Assembly: GCF_003987145.1 (NCBI RefSeq)
Contig: NZ_PIPL01000001.1
Location: 1,116,001 to 1,180,000 of the forward strand
Origin: Aliidiomarina minuta
GTDB taxonomy: Bacteria > Pseudomonadota > Gammaproteobacteria > Enterobacterales > Alteromonadaceae
DNA length: 64,000 bases
Direction of reading: 5' to 3'
Positions 51,960 to 61,047 of this stretch are shown here, piece after piece (within the stretch, counting starts at the first letter, position 1; each line of letters begins with the position of its first letter). The position numbers were made by a program, and so were the translations under genes. Under the pieces are notes generated by a model. That model was given only the letters and a program-made list of their open reading frames with translations, had not been told where the DNA came from and ran no database searches.

Positions 51960-51997
51960 AAAAATCCGCAGCCTTATGCAAGCTGCGGATTTTTTTA
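51960..51997. terminator. Terminator downstream of the TPR/TonB operon
   Basis: AATCCGCAGC / GCTGCGGATT stem flanked by A- and T-runs on both sides; on the minus strand it ends the operon whose last gene stops at 52016. Confidence 0.9.
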
Positions 51998-52015
51998 TTT
52001 GCGGACTAATTGACT

Positions 52016-53362
52016 TTAATCTAAATCAACACCGCGACGTTCAGCCGTAGTTCGGATGTAACCAGCCCAGCTTTCTGCATTGCGACGATGTGCATCATAG
52101 CGCGTTGCATTTTCCGCAGCCGCCAATGCATCACCATATTGTTCTGCATAGAAATAAGCTTCAGCCAGTGACATGTAAAGCCGACCCGTGGTGTCATCAT
52201 CAGGATCCATTAATTGAATCGCATTTGAGAACGCCTCAGCCGCATTACTATAACGGTCTACAAACAATAAGGCGTCACCACGACGACGATAATAATCACG
52301 ACGGTCTTCATCGTCCTCAGCAACTGCTATCGCCTGTGTATACATTTCAGCCGCTTCATTAAACTCACGCGCTGAATGATACGAACGAGCCGCTATTGAA
52401 TAATTACGGGGAGTTCCTTGCACCTCTCCAGATTCAATGTGACGTTCCATTACTGTCGCTGCGCGGTATGGAATACCGAGGTTACTGTACATCTGAACCA
52501 GTGCACGAAAGTCGTTTTCGCGATTCAGATAACCAGCAAGATAGGCTAATTCCATGGTTGCCAAAGCTTTTTCTAACTCTTCTTCCAGGAGATAAAACAT
52601 ACCTAACTGGCCCCACCAACGTTCTTCGCCTGGTAGCACCTCAAGACCTTCTTCCAGTACCTGAATAGCGTTTGCTATCTGTTGCGTTTCATAGAAAGCA
52701 GCTACCTGCAGAATATAAGGATTACGATTAGGGGTTTCCTGATGTGCCACAGATTTTCTGGCAAAAGGAATCACCTGTTCATAATTCTCTAATTCAAGAT
52801 GAGCATTCGCCATGCGCATAAAGACTTCATGGTCCAACTCACCGGTAAACTGAATCCATTCCTGATAACGCTGCAAAGCTTCTTCGTAATTCTCATGCTG
52901 CAAATTTAAGTCTGCTAGCAAACGAATAGAGGCACCATGATCTCCGAAGCTAAGAATATTGAAATCAACTGCACGCTCTAATTGCGCGATGGCTTCATCC
53001 AGTTCATCTTCAGAGGCTAGCAAATTACCAATGAAACGGGCCAGATAGGCACGGTCAAAGTCGTTTCTCGCATTGGTACCACGAAGCACCTGAATAGCTT
53101 CCTGAGTAAGGTCTTCTTCATAAAGCTCGAAAGCTTCCATGATGTTTCGACCAACCCGTTCAGATACTGCCTGACTGGGGCGACGGTCACGAATGGCGCG
53201 CACTTCATCAGGGCTCGGAATACTAAAGCCAACATCGATACCCACTGTGTCACCGACAGTTTCCGCCAGAGCGTCCGCATCTTCGTCTTGAGCATGCACC
53301 AGTGGTGCCACTGCAAAAGTAAAGACAATGACTCCCGCCAATAATGTATATTTAAAATTCAT
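52016..53362 (-). CDS. TPR-repeat periplasmic protein of the TonB2-type system
   Basis: 448 residues with a signal peptide (cleavage near VHA, residue 24) and a solenoid of about ten tetratricopeptide-like repeats from residue 70 to the end (e.g. EAIAQLERAVDFN, EEALQRYQEWIQF, NAAEAFSNAIQLM, GDALAAAENATRYD). It is the last gene after tonB and abuts it (the tonB stop overlaps its ATG by 1 nt). Such TPR proteins accompany TonB2 clusters in vibrios and alteromonads; a scaffold role between TonB and envelope proteins is inferred. Confidence 0.87.
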   Translation of the reverse strand: MNFKYTLLAGVIVFTFAVAPLVHAQDEDADALAETVGDTVGIDVGFSIPSPDEVRAIRDRRPSQAVSERVGRNIMEAFELYEEDLTQEAIQVLRGTNARNDFDRAYLARFIGNLLASEDELDEAIAQLERAVDFNILSFGDHGASIRLLADLNLQHENYEEALQRYQEWIQFTGELDHEVFMRMANAHLELENYEQVIPFARKSVAHQETPNRNPYILQVAAFYETQQIANAIQVLEEGLEVLPGEERWWGQLGMFYLLEEELEKALATMELAYLAGYLNRENDFRALVQMYSNLGIPYRAATVMERHIESGEVQGTPRNYSIAARSYHSAREFNEAAEMYTQAIAVAEDDEDRRDYYRRRGDALLFVDRYSNAAEAFSNAIQLMDPDDDTTGRLYMSLAEAYFYAEQYGDALAAAENATRYDAHRRNAESWAGYIRTTAERRGVDLD

Positions 53363-53976
53363 TATTGCCCCTCCATCGTAAAGTCAAGCTGCACCGTCAT
53401 GCCTTCCTGACGTTGTGGAACGCCATCAACCACTTGAGGTGCATAACGCCAGCGACGCAAGGCGCGGCGCGCTTCCTGATCAAATACGCGACGAGGCTCA
53501 GCTTCAATAATTTCAATGTCAGTGACTCCACCCGTTTCATCTATGGTGAAGCGCAGGCGAACCCAACCTTCTATGCCATCGCGAGCTGCAGCGGGCGGAT
53601 AACGAGGCTCAATCCGAACTATCGGTTGTGCATCGCCATCACGCCCCATAGCCCCACCAGGACCTTGCAGGCCAGTATCGGCACCACCTAAATCGACACC
53701 ACCCATGTCCATACCAAAAGAGACAGCATCGTCGGCAGCATCAGGCTCAGTATCAGGCTGATCTGGCGGTTGCTCCGGCGGTTCAGGAGGCGGTGGCGGC
53801 GTACGTTGCCGCTGTGTTACGTCCTGCTCTGGAGGTGCTGAGACGATGTCGATCCGAGTTGGTGGCTCGGGCGGTTCAGCCCGTTGCGCACCACCACTGA
53901 TCAAGAAAGCCATAAAGACAAACAGAGCAAAAGTAACAGCGGCGCCTAGTAATATTGATACTATCAACCGCACCAT
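53362..53976 (-). CDS. tonB: Energy transducer TonB (TonB2 type)
   Basis: 204 residues: N-terminal membrane anchor (about 5-28), a short Pro-rich periplasmic linker (PPPPPEPPEQPPDQP), a Gly/Met-rich stretch, and the C-terminal TonB domain (IEPRYPPAAARDGIEGWVRLRFT, LRRWRYAPQ). The short linker and YPPAAARDGIEG motif are typical of TonB2 proteins. Transmits proton-motive energy from ExbB/ExbD to outer-membrane receptors. 1 nt from exbD. Confidence 0.95.
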   Translation of the reverse strand: MVRLIVSILLGAAVTFALFVFMAFLISGGAQRAEPPEPPTRIDIVSAPPEQDVTQRQRTPPPPPEPPEQPPDQPDTEPDAADDAVSFGMDMGGVDLGGADTGLQGPGGAMGRDGDAQPIVRIEPRYPPAAARDGIEGWVRLRFTIDETGGVTDIEIIEAEPRRVFDQEARRALRRWRYAPQVVDGVPQRQEGMTVQLDFTMEGQ

Positions 53977-53977
53977 A

Positions 53978-54379
53978 TTAATCGTTCTCCGCTGCTATCG
54001 AAATTTGTGAAATGCCAGCTTCCCGGATTTGGTCCATTACCTGAACCACAACACCGTGACGCGCACCTTCGTCAGCCTGAATAACCACCATATCGGTAGG
54101 TTGCTCAGCTAACATACGCTCCAGGTTGGCGGCTACACGCTCCACATCAACCATACGGCGATCCATCCAGACTTCACCATTCTCACGAACCGCAATAAAG
54201 ATGTTCGCTGACGGCTTATCAGAAGCCTGTGTAGCTTCAGGACGGTTCACGTCAATACCAGCTTCTTTAACAAACGAGGTTGTTACGATAAAGAATATAA
54301 GCATGATAAACACGATATCTAGCATCGGTGTCATATCTGCTGTTGCTTCGTCGTCCTCTCGTATACGTCTACGTGCCAT
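53978..54379 (-). CDS. exbD: Biopolymer transport protein ExbD
   Basis: 133 residues; single membrane helix with the proton-carrying Asp21 in MTPMLDIVFIMLIFFIVT, followed by a periplasmic domain (VVIQADEGARHG). Partner of the ExbB gene 12 nt upstream. Confidence 0.96.
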   Translation of the reverse strand: MARRRIREDDEATADMTPMLDIVFIMLIFFIVTTSFVKEAGIDVNRPEATQASDKPSANIFIAVRENGEVWMDRRMVDVERVAANLERMLAEQPTDMVVIQADEGARHGVVVQVMDQIREAGISQISIAAEND

Positions 54380-54391
54380 AATTCTTCTCTC

Positions 54392-54919
54392 TTAGTGATG
54401 GGGCAAGCTATCTAGTAACTTGTCCCGCTCCCGGCGGATACGTGCATCAAGACGCGTCACAAATATCATTCCGGATAGTGCCGCCACCATGCCTGCCATT
54501 GTTGGGATAGTTGCCATTGAAATACCGCTGGCCATCAAACGGGGGTTACCCGTTCCCTGTACCGCCATAATTTCAAATACTGCAATCATACCTGTAACCG
54601 TACCCAGTAGTCCTATCATCGGACAAACTGCAATCATAGTTTTCAACAATAGCATGCGTGAGTTAAGTTTAACTGAAACCTCGGAAACCCAGGCCTCACG
54701 GATTTTATGCGCGTACCAGGAAGTCGTGTCCTTACGTGCTTCCCATTGCTCTATGATGCGTTTCCGGTCCTTCGGAAACACACCTAGCAGGTACCAATAA
54801 CGCTCAACTAATACAATCCACATAATTAACAGCGCTATAAAGACGAGGTATAAAACATCCCCACCTGTCGCAATAAAATCCCTGACAGTTTCCCATAGAC
54901 CCATCAGGTATAATTGCAT
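54392..54919 (-). CDS. exbB: ExbB-like proton channel protein (ExbB2)
   Basis: 175 residues of the MotA/TolQ/ExbB family; three membrane helices, the conserved CPMIGLLGTVTGMIAVFEIM and GISMATIPTMAGMVAA blocks that form the stator pore. Second ExbB-like gene of the operon, 2 nt after ttpC. Confidence 0.95.
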   Translation of the reverse strand: MQLYLMGLWETVRDFIATGGDVLYLVFIALLIMWIVLVERYWYLLGVFPKDRKRIIEQWEARKDTTSWYAHKIREAWVSEVSVKLNSRMLLLKTMIAVCPMIGLLGTVTGMIAVFEIMAVQGTGNPRLMASGISMATIPTMAGMVAALSGMIFVTRLDARIRRERDKLLDSLPHH

Positions 54920-54921
54920 GC

Positions 54922-56283
54922 TTACTCTCCTTTCTCCGCATGAGAAGCAACAATTCCTGAAGCTTGCTCATCGAGAACCTGAACGATTGATTTAGCGCGA
55001 CCTGATACGATGCTATGCACAACAATCAGAGGTAACGCAGCAATCAGACCCAGGGCAGTAGTTACCAGTGCCATAGAGATATCGCCGGCCATAATACGAG
55101 GATCGCCCGTACCGAACAGAGTAATCGACTGGAACGTACCAATCATACCAATTACGGTACCTAACAGACCCATAAGCGGTGAAATAGCTGCCAGGATCTT
55201 AATAATACTGACACCAGACTCAATCTTAGGTGTTTCACGTAAGATTGCTTCGTCCAGTTTAAGTTCCAGGGTTTCCACGTCGGCCTGCTTATTATCATGA
55301 TAAACCTTGAGGATACGACCCAATGGGTTGTTACCTGGATTTTCAGGATTCTTAAGCTGACTGCGGATAGACCCACCTGTCATAGTAAGAGTTATCAGCT
55401 TGTAAAGCGCGATCAGCATACCGATAGCAAATACAACGGTAATAGCGTAACCCACAGTACTACCCTGGTGATAATGCTCAGCCAGTGTAGACTTCTGAGT
55501 TAGCAGGCTAAGAATAGCGCCACGAGACGGATCGACGAACACACCCTGATAACCAGATTCAGCATTTTCAAAATCGCGTGCAGCACGTAAAACGTGGCCT
55601 GCTGGCTGACGACCTAACGGCTGAATTTGGTTGGTATCTTCGTTGTACAGCAGGTACTCACCATTTGAAATCAGGTTGAAAGCACCAACACGTACGATTT
55701 CGCGAGTTTCGCGACCACCTTCCAGCAAGGTAACTTCACCCTGGAACCGGCTTACACGACCTGATTCACGCATTTCTGTCAGAAGCGCTAGCCACAGTTC
55801 TTCAAGCTCTGCAATGTTCGGTAATTCCTGAGCTTCTGCCAGGCTTTCCAGCACATCTGCGCGACCTGGATACTCTGCACTTACCACTGAAGTTGAAATA
55901 CGACCGATAGTGTCTGAAGCGGCACCACGGATAACACCAAAGATTTCACCTAAGGTACCGACCATGTTGTCCAGCTCAGTTTCTTTATTGGCAATATCAA
56001 CTTCGTTTTGCGCAAAGGTTTCCTGCAAACGTTCACCACGAGCTTCTTCATCGGCCAACTGCTGACGAGCTTCTTCCAGCAACGCCTGACGGTCAGCACG
56101 TTCATCCATAAAGCGACGTTCGCGCTCCTGGTCAATACGCTGTGCTGCGGCACGGTTTTCCTGCACCAGACGGAGCAGATCATCAAGACTAGTAGCATCC
56201 TGTGCACTTGCAGAGAATGCAACACCTGCAGCTAAGGAGAGACCTGTTGCGGCTGTTATTAAATACTTAACTACCTGTTTCAT
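54922..56283 (-). CDS. ttpC: TtpC-like large MotA/TolQ/ExbB protein
   Basis: 453 residues: signal peptide (about 1-27, SASA), a periplasmic coiled coil (about 30-115), a further periplasmic domain, then three membrane helices with the MotA/TolQ/ExbB channel signature (ISPLMGLLGTVIGMIGTFQSI, GDISMALVTTALGLIAALPLIV). This long form is TtpC, required with ExbB2-ExbD2-TonB2 in vibrios. ATGA overlap with the upstream DUF3450 gene. Confidence 0.92.
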   Translation of the reverse strand: MKQVVKYLITAATGLSLAAGVAFSASAQDATSLDDLLRLVQENRAAAQRIDQERERRFMDERADRQALLEEARQQLADEEARGERLQETFAQNEVDIANKETELDNMVGTLGEIFGVIRGAASDTIGRISTSVVSAEYPGRADVLESLAEAQELPNIAELEELWLALLTEMRESGRVSRFQGEVTLLEGGRETREIVRVGAFNLISNGEYLLYNEDTNQIQPLGRQPAGHVLRAARDFENAESGYQGVFVDPSRGAILSLLTQKSTLAEHYHQGSTVGYAITVVFAIGMLIALYKLITLTMTGGSIRSQLKNPENPGNNPLGRILKVYHDNKQADVETLELKLDEAILRETPKIESGVSIIKILAAISPLMGLLGTVIGMIGTFQSITLFGTGDPRIMAGDISMALVTTALGLIAALPLIVVHSIVSGRAKSIVQVLDEQASGIVASHAEKGE

Positions 56284-57065
56284 TCTGCACTCTCCGGAGC
56301 TGAGATTGGTAAACGCACAATGTCATACTGAGTTTGATTACGCGCCATACGAATCGCTTCTGTCAGCGGATTCAGATAGCCATCATCAAGCTCTGTCCAT
56401 TCACGGGCTTCGTTGTCCCACATCCACGCATTACGCATGTCCAGTGACTGAGCGAGAAACGTAATACGACCCAGATGGAAAAAGTCTACTGCGATTTCCT
56501 GTCCGCCAAATTCCAGAGTTCCCTGGTAAGCGTTCAAGCCAACACCGTAGTCCATTTCAGTCTGATACGCTGTCATGATCTGACGGAATTTTTCTGAATC
56601 AGTCACGTTAGAACGAGTCATGATGTCGCGCAGCCGTTCCACACGACTTTCACGTCGTTCGCTATAGATTGGAACATCCAGACGAACGAACTCATCCAGT
56701 GAGTCAATCATACGATACATAAGAGGAACCACGCCCTGGCGGGTTTCTTCAATACCGTCAATTTGACGCTGTAACGAATCAAGTGTCTCATTCTGATCGT
56801 CAACCAAACGCTGAACGTGATCATTATACAGACGCAATGATTCATACTGGCTAACTACATCGCGGTAGTCGGCAAGCAGTTCGCGACTCTGTTCAAATAA
56901 TGAGTCAATGCGCTCTTGAGATTGCGCAGAGCTACGGTGAATTTCTGTTTGCTCCGATTGCAGACGCGGCAAGTCAACGTTAGCAGCGACAGTCGCGCTA
57001 CCCGCCAGAGCCATTATGCCCGCAACAGCGGCAGCAGTTTTGCTTCGTTTGATTACTTTGGTCAT
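56280..57065 (-). CDS. DUF3450 periplasmic coiled-coil protein
   Basis: 261 residues; signal peptide (AGSATVAANV), then a long N-terminal coiled coil (about 30-110, with RSSAQSQERIDSLFEQSREL), and a C-terminal region with the conserved MDYGVGLNAYQGTLEF and VDFFHLGRITFLAQS. DUF3450 proteins are regularly the first gene of TtpC/TonB2 operons; function unknown. I start at the ATG at 57063-57065, with GGGAA just before; a TTG three codons earlier is possible. Confidence 0.92.
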   Translation of the reverse strand: MTKVIKRSKTAAAVAGIMALAGSATVAANVDLPRLQSEQTEIHRSSAQSQERIDSLFEQSRELLADYRDVVSQYESLRLYNDHVQRLVDDQNETLDSLQRQIDGIEETRQGVVPLMYRMIDSLDEFVRLDVPIYSERRESRVERLRDIMTRSNVTDSEKFRQIMTAYQTEMDYGVGLNAYQGTLEFGGQEIAVDFFHLGRITFLAQSLDMRNAWMWDNEAREWTELDDGYLNPLTEAIRMARNQTQYDIVRLPISAPESAE

Positions 57066-57400
57066 AGTTCCCAACCAATTTGACGTAACTTTATGTTCCT
57101 GCGATTAGACGCCGTAACCTTTACAGATACGAGACTATCAGCCAGAAACCCAGTTTAGTGAGTGATGAAATATACGTTTCCTACACTTGCAGCTGCCGAT
57201 TTTAAAATTCGGCAATTCAGCAATACTCCCAGACGGCGTACTTATTGTCAACTAACAAAAATGCATCCAGTTAACGATAAGATAACCGGTATTGTCCGCA
57301 TATAGAAAAACAATTTCAGATAATAATTGCAACCCCAGCTGAACGACCAAAAATAGCCATTCAACTTATATGTAGCGCTAGAAGTATAACCGCAGAATAC
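57066..57400. other. Intergenic region upstream of the DUF3450-ttpC-exbBD-tonB-TPR operon
   Basis: About 335 bp with no gene. It should hold the operon promoter: a TTGACA on the minus strand at 57246-57251 is the best -35 candidate, but no good -10 follows at the right distance. I saw no Fur-box-like palindrome. Confidence 0.5.
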
Positions 57401-57430
57401 AAAAAACCCACTCCTCGGAGTGGGTTTTTA
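57401..57430 (-). terminator. Rho-independent terminator of the second TonB-dependent receptor gene
   Basis: AAAAAACCCACTCC-TC-GGAGTGGGTTTTT; A- and T-runs on both sides. Confidence 0.93.
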
Positions 57431-57447
57431 TGAGATTTTCTAAGTTT

Positions 57448-60186
57448 TTAGAAACGTTGTGTGTAACGTAACATAAACTGACGACCAACAAACGGATATA
57501 AATTTTTGTTGAATTCATCGTTACGGTCAAGCGCAGGCTTCTCATCAGTCAGGTTATTGATACCTACGGTTACACGGCTATTCCACTGTGTTTCATAGGC
57601 ATACTGTAACGAGTGATGTGCATAGCTGCTAACTTTGTACTTGTTCCCATCGGAATCTCTTAAACACTCAGCCAGGAATTCGCCGGTTTCAACAGAAGCA
57701 ACATTCAAAGTTGTCGACTGGCAACGGCCAGGAATGAAGTAGCTGAACAGATTCACGCTGTGATTACCAACCGTATATCCCACCTGAACATCAAAACGAT
57801 ATTCGTTTTGAGTTAACTTAGTGTAATCCTGCAGTGCAGAACCTGGAGTAAACAGCGAGTTATATTCAAGTACATAACTCAGGTTAAAATCAGTTGTTAA
57901 TACACCTGGACCAACATCATCAAACCAGTTGATATTCAGGTCAATACCTGATGTATCAAAGCTACGGAAGTTTGTAGGCTGTACAGAGTGTGGTATGACG
58001 TTGTGATTGTCACTATACTCAAGACCTTCAAACTGTTCTACCGTCTCCATAAAGGTTACCCAATACAGATCCTGAACACCTATTGTGGTAATTGTATCCT
58101 CAATTTCAGTCCAGTAGTAATCAGCAGAGAAACTCAGGTTTGTACCTGTAAGGTCAGTTGCGTCATACACTGCACCAACTACAAACTGCTTAGATGTTTC
58201 TGCATCCAGGTTTTGATTAGCCCCGAAGAACGTTTGTTCCTGACGCTCAGGACCTTCCAAACAACCCTGAATGTCGTTAGTGAAATCAGGATCAGCTGAA
58301 ACTTCAGAGAAGGTTCCGCCCATACAACTAACCAGGTTACGCCCAAAAGCAAATGCTTGTGAAGGTTGCTGGAATAGCATATCCAGTGAAGGTGCACGGA
58401 AGCCGGTACCGTAAGAAGCTCGCACTACCAGATCGTTGGTCGGCTGCCATCTACCCGAAAACTTGTATGACACATTGTCACCGAAGTCAGAGTAGTCGTC
58501 ATAACGCAACGCAAAATCCAGCTCAAGATCAAGCGTAAGAGGAACAGAAACTTCACCGAACAGAGCTCTAATCTCACGTGAGCCACCTGAAGTACCGCCT
58601 GAGGTACCTAAGATATTACCAGCTTCAGCCTGGGACTGTGCCTGGTCGTTATATGTTTCGTTGCGTATTTCACCACCGACGAAAAACATAGAATCCATAG
58701 GACCTTGCCCCTGCAGGCCAAAGTCTATGCGGTCTGTAACCATAGAGGCACGGCGATTTGCATTTTCACGCATATCTCCAACAAGAGTCGAGTATTCACT
58801 TTGGTCTGGTTGACGAGGATCCCAGCCTGCGTCTGCTGCAGCAGCCAGTCCCTGAGTATTTACATAACCATCACCCCACTCATGCATTTCATACAAGTTA
58901 CGGGTATAGGTCAATTCATAATCCAGATCCAGATTAGTGATATAACCTTCAAAACCTAAAGTAATGTCTGTCACGTAATCGTTCTGATCAGTATCACGAC
59001 CAGGACCTGTTATATCAAAGCGATATAATACGCTATCGCCAGGGTTCAGAGCTGCTAATGTCTGACCATTATCTAAAGTTTCTTCAGCTAAAGCCGGACC
59101 TGTCCAGCCAAACGCACCGGCTGCAGGAGCATAACGACCAAAACTGTTAGTGCGGTTATATAACGCCCGAGAAATAAAGCGATGATTGTCATCTATATTA
59201 TAGGTTGCATCTAGGAATATATTATAGCTATCCAGCGAAGCTGTTTCTGCCATGATTTCGGTAAAATCATATGCACAAGATGTGTCACCTGGCCACGCGC
59301 TGTCAGCGAATACACCAGACACATGACCTTCACCGTAAATGGAGCAGTCTCCATCTGTCATGGCTACATATTGACCGTCTGGACGGATAATAGTACGGGC
59401 AGCCTGACTGTAACCAGAAGTCTGATTAAAGTCTGGTAAACCATCTACCTGAGTACTGTCGTCGTTGCGATCAAAGCTTTGGAAATAATCACGGTCACGC
59501 GCCCAGATAATGTCGCGGCGAGATTTTTCAAGTGCGTAGGTAATATTACCGCGGTCACCAGAGAAACCACCAACAACGCTGAAGCCGCGCTCATCGCCGC
59601 CTTCCTGATCAGAAATATTGGTGCTTGCAGTAAGTTCGACGCCTTCAAAATCACTACGTAAAATGATGTTAATTACACCACCAATGGCATCGGAACCATA
59701 AACTGCTGAAGCACCATCAGACAGAATTTCAATACGTTCTACTGCAGCGAAAGGAATGGCGTTCAAGTTTTGAGACTGACCATCCAAAACCGGCGAACCT
59801 GGCATACGACGGCCATTTAAAAGAACAAGCGTACGGTTAGAACCTAACCCACGGAGGTTCATCGTCGCCTGGCCCTGAGCCGTAGTACCAGAATCTTCAC
59901 GGAAAGAGCCAGATACGTTGAAAGATGAGCTACGTAATACATCCGCTACCGACGCGAAACCGGTTGCATCAATATCTTCACGGTTAATAACCGTTACTGG
60001 GGTAGCTCCTTCTAAGGCGCTACGATTTAAACGTGAACCAGTTACCTGGATACGCTCAACAGCCGCGGCTTCTTCTTGTTCCTGGTCTTGCGCTACAGCA
60101 ACGGACGCACCGGTAAAGGCAGTTGCTGTAGCACCGTACATTAGCGCTAAGCGGACAGACTTAGCTAATTTGCTATTGGTGTACAT
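57448..60186 (-). CDS. TonB-dependent outer-membrane receptor 2
   Basis: A 912-residue receptor. Signal peptide about 1-32 (SVAVAQ), TonB-box-like RIQVTGSRLN, plug (TPVTVINREDIDATG, MNLRGLGSNRTLVLLNGRRMPG, DAIGGVINIILRSD) and a barrel ending in FMLRYTQRF with terminal Phe. Same family as receptor 1 but clearly diverged. The ATG at 60184-60186 has GGGAG seven bases upstream; the open frame extends 29 codons further but without family similarity. It faces the TonB operon in the same direction, suggesting a joint function. Confidence 0.92.
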   Translation of the reverse strand: MYTNSKLAKSVRLALMYGATATAFTGASVAVAQDQEQEEAAAVERIQVTGSRLNRSALEGATPVTVINREDIDATGFASVADVLRSSSFNVSGSFREDSGTTAQGQATMNLRGLGSNRTLVLLNGRRMPGSPVLDGQSQNLNAIPFAAVERIEILSDGASAVYGSDAIGGVINIILRSDFEGVELTASTNISDQEGGDERGFSVVGGFSGDRGNITYALEKSRRDIIWARDRDYFQSFDRNDDSTQVDGLPDFNQTSGYSQAARTIIRPDGQYVAMTDGDCSIYGEGHVSGVFADSAWPGDTSCAYDFTEIMAETASLDSYNIFLDATYNIDDNHRFISRALYNRTNSFGRYAPAAGAFGWTGPALAEETLDNGQTLAALNPGDSVLYRFDITGPGRDTDQNDYVTDITLGFEGYITNLDLDYELTYTRNLYEMHEWGDGYVNTQGLAAAADAGWDPRQPDQSEYSTLVGDMRENANRRASMVTDRIDFGLQGQGPMDSMFFVGGEIRNETYNDQAQSQAEAGNILGTSGGTSGGSREIRALFGEVSVPLTLDLELDFALRYDDYSDFGDNVSYKFSGRWQPTNDLVVRASYGTGFRAPSLDMLFQQPSQAFAFGRNLVSCMGGTFSEVSADPDFTNDIQGCLEGPERQEQTFFGANQNLDAETSKQFVVGAVYDATDLTGTNLSFSADYYWTEIEDTITTIGVQDLYWVTFMETVEQFEGLEYSDNHNVIPHSVQPTNFRSFDTSGIDLNINWFDDVGPGVLTTDFNLSYVLEYNSLFTPGSALQDYTKLTQNEYRFDVQVGYTVGNHSVNLFSYFIPGRCQSTTLNVASVETGEFLAECLRDSDGNKYKVSSYAHHSLQYAYETQWNSRVTVGINNLTDEKPALDRNDEFNKNLYPFVGRQFMLRYTQRF

Positions 60187-60519
60187 GTGTATTCTCCCTG
60201 GATCACTTGTTAGTGATTTTTTTAGGTTTATTGCGCACAAAGTTGTCTTTGTACTTATTGTAAAAGTCAGCAAGCTACTGACTAATCAGTCTCGATAGTA
60301 ATCAAAAAAAATTGCCGGGGCAACCGTTGCAAACAAACATTTGTCATAAATTTGTGCTTTTTTAAACATTTATCTCATTTTCACAATGTAAAGCTAAGAT
60401 AAAAGTTCAAATATAGCAAAAAGCATAACCTATGCAAGCCCGTATCTGCTTTTTCTGTAACCATTGTGACAACTATGCGATAATTGTTATCTAGTCAACA
60501 AAGGCTTACTGCAATCACC
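60187..60519. other. Divergent spacer between receptor 2 and priC
   Basis: About 330 bp, AT-rich, no gene. Short palindromes such as ACAAACATTTGT near 60330-60342 and GCAACCGTTGC near 60320-60330 could be operators; promoters for both flanking genes should lie here but none reaches consensus. Confidence 0.5.
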
Positions 60520-61047
60520 ATGTCACAAGCTAAACCACCAACTATAGCGCCATATCAACAATTGCTGGAACGTCTGGAAAGTGCCTGTCAGGGTTTGCCC
60601 AAAGAATTAAAAAGCGATTGGTTTGCCGCAGAGCTGTTTTCCTGCCGTTCTGCAGATCCCGCTGATTATCTGGCGGAAATACGTCTCAATATTGAGCGTT
60701 TACAGAAGATGCCCCAACAGAATGAAAGTTATAGCTGGCTTTTCAGTCACCTGGAGCAACAGCTACAGGCATTAACGCAAGCGTTGTTCCGTGCCCGCAA
60801 ACCAGACTCCCATAAAAGTGACAGCAGCAAACCAGGCATGCTCCGTGAAGCCAGCCTCTCGCGCCTGCACCAGGAGCTGGCCCGGCATCATGAATATGAA
60901 CGGCGTTTGCAGGACAATCTGCGTGTTGCCCAGCAAACCGAGCATACTGAACAACAACAGCGGATAATGCAGTGCCAGCAGCGTTTATTACGCTGCCAGC
61001 GGGCCATACGGGGTATTGAAGAGCGTATTAGAAAAGCGGAAGGTTAA
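60520..61047 (+). CDS. priC: Primosomal replication protein PriC
   Basis: 175 residues, the same length as E. coli PriC, which loads the replicative helicase at stalled forks. Basic, helical, with the conserved LSRLHQELARHHEYERRLQ core and a C-terminal RCQRAIRGIEERIRKAE helix. I choose the ATG at 60520 (MSQAKPP); an upstream TTG adds 12 residues. Its stop overlaps the convergent tryptophan dioxygenase stop. Confidence 0.9.
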   Translation: MSQAKPPTIAPYQQLLERLESACQGLPKELKSDWFAAELFSCRSADPADYLAEIRLNIERLQKMPQQNESYSWLFSHLEQQLQALTQALFRARKPDSHKSDSSKPGMLREASLSRLHQELARHHEYERRLQDNLRVAQQTEHTEQQQRIMQCQQRLLRCQRAIRGIEERIRKAEG

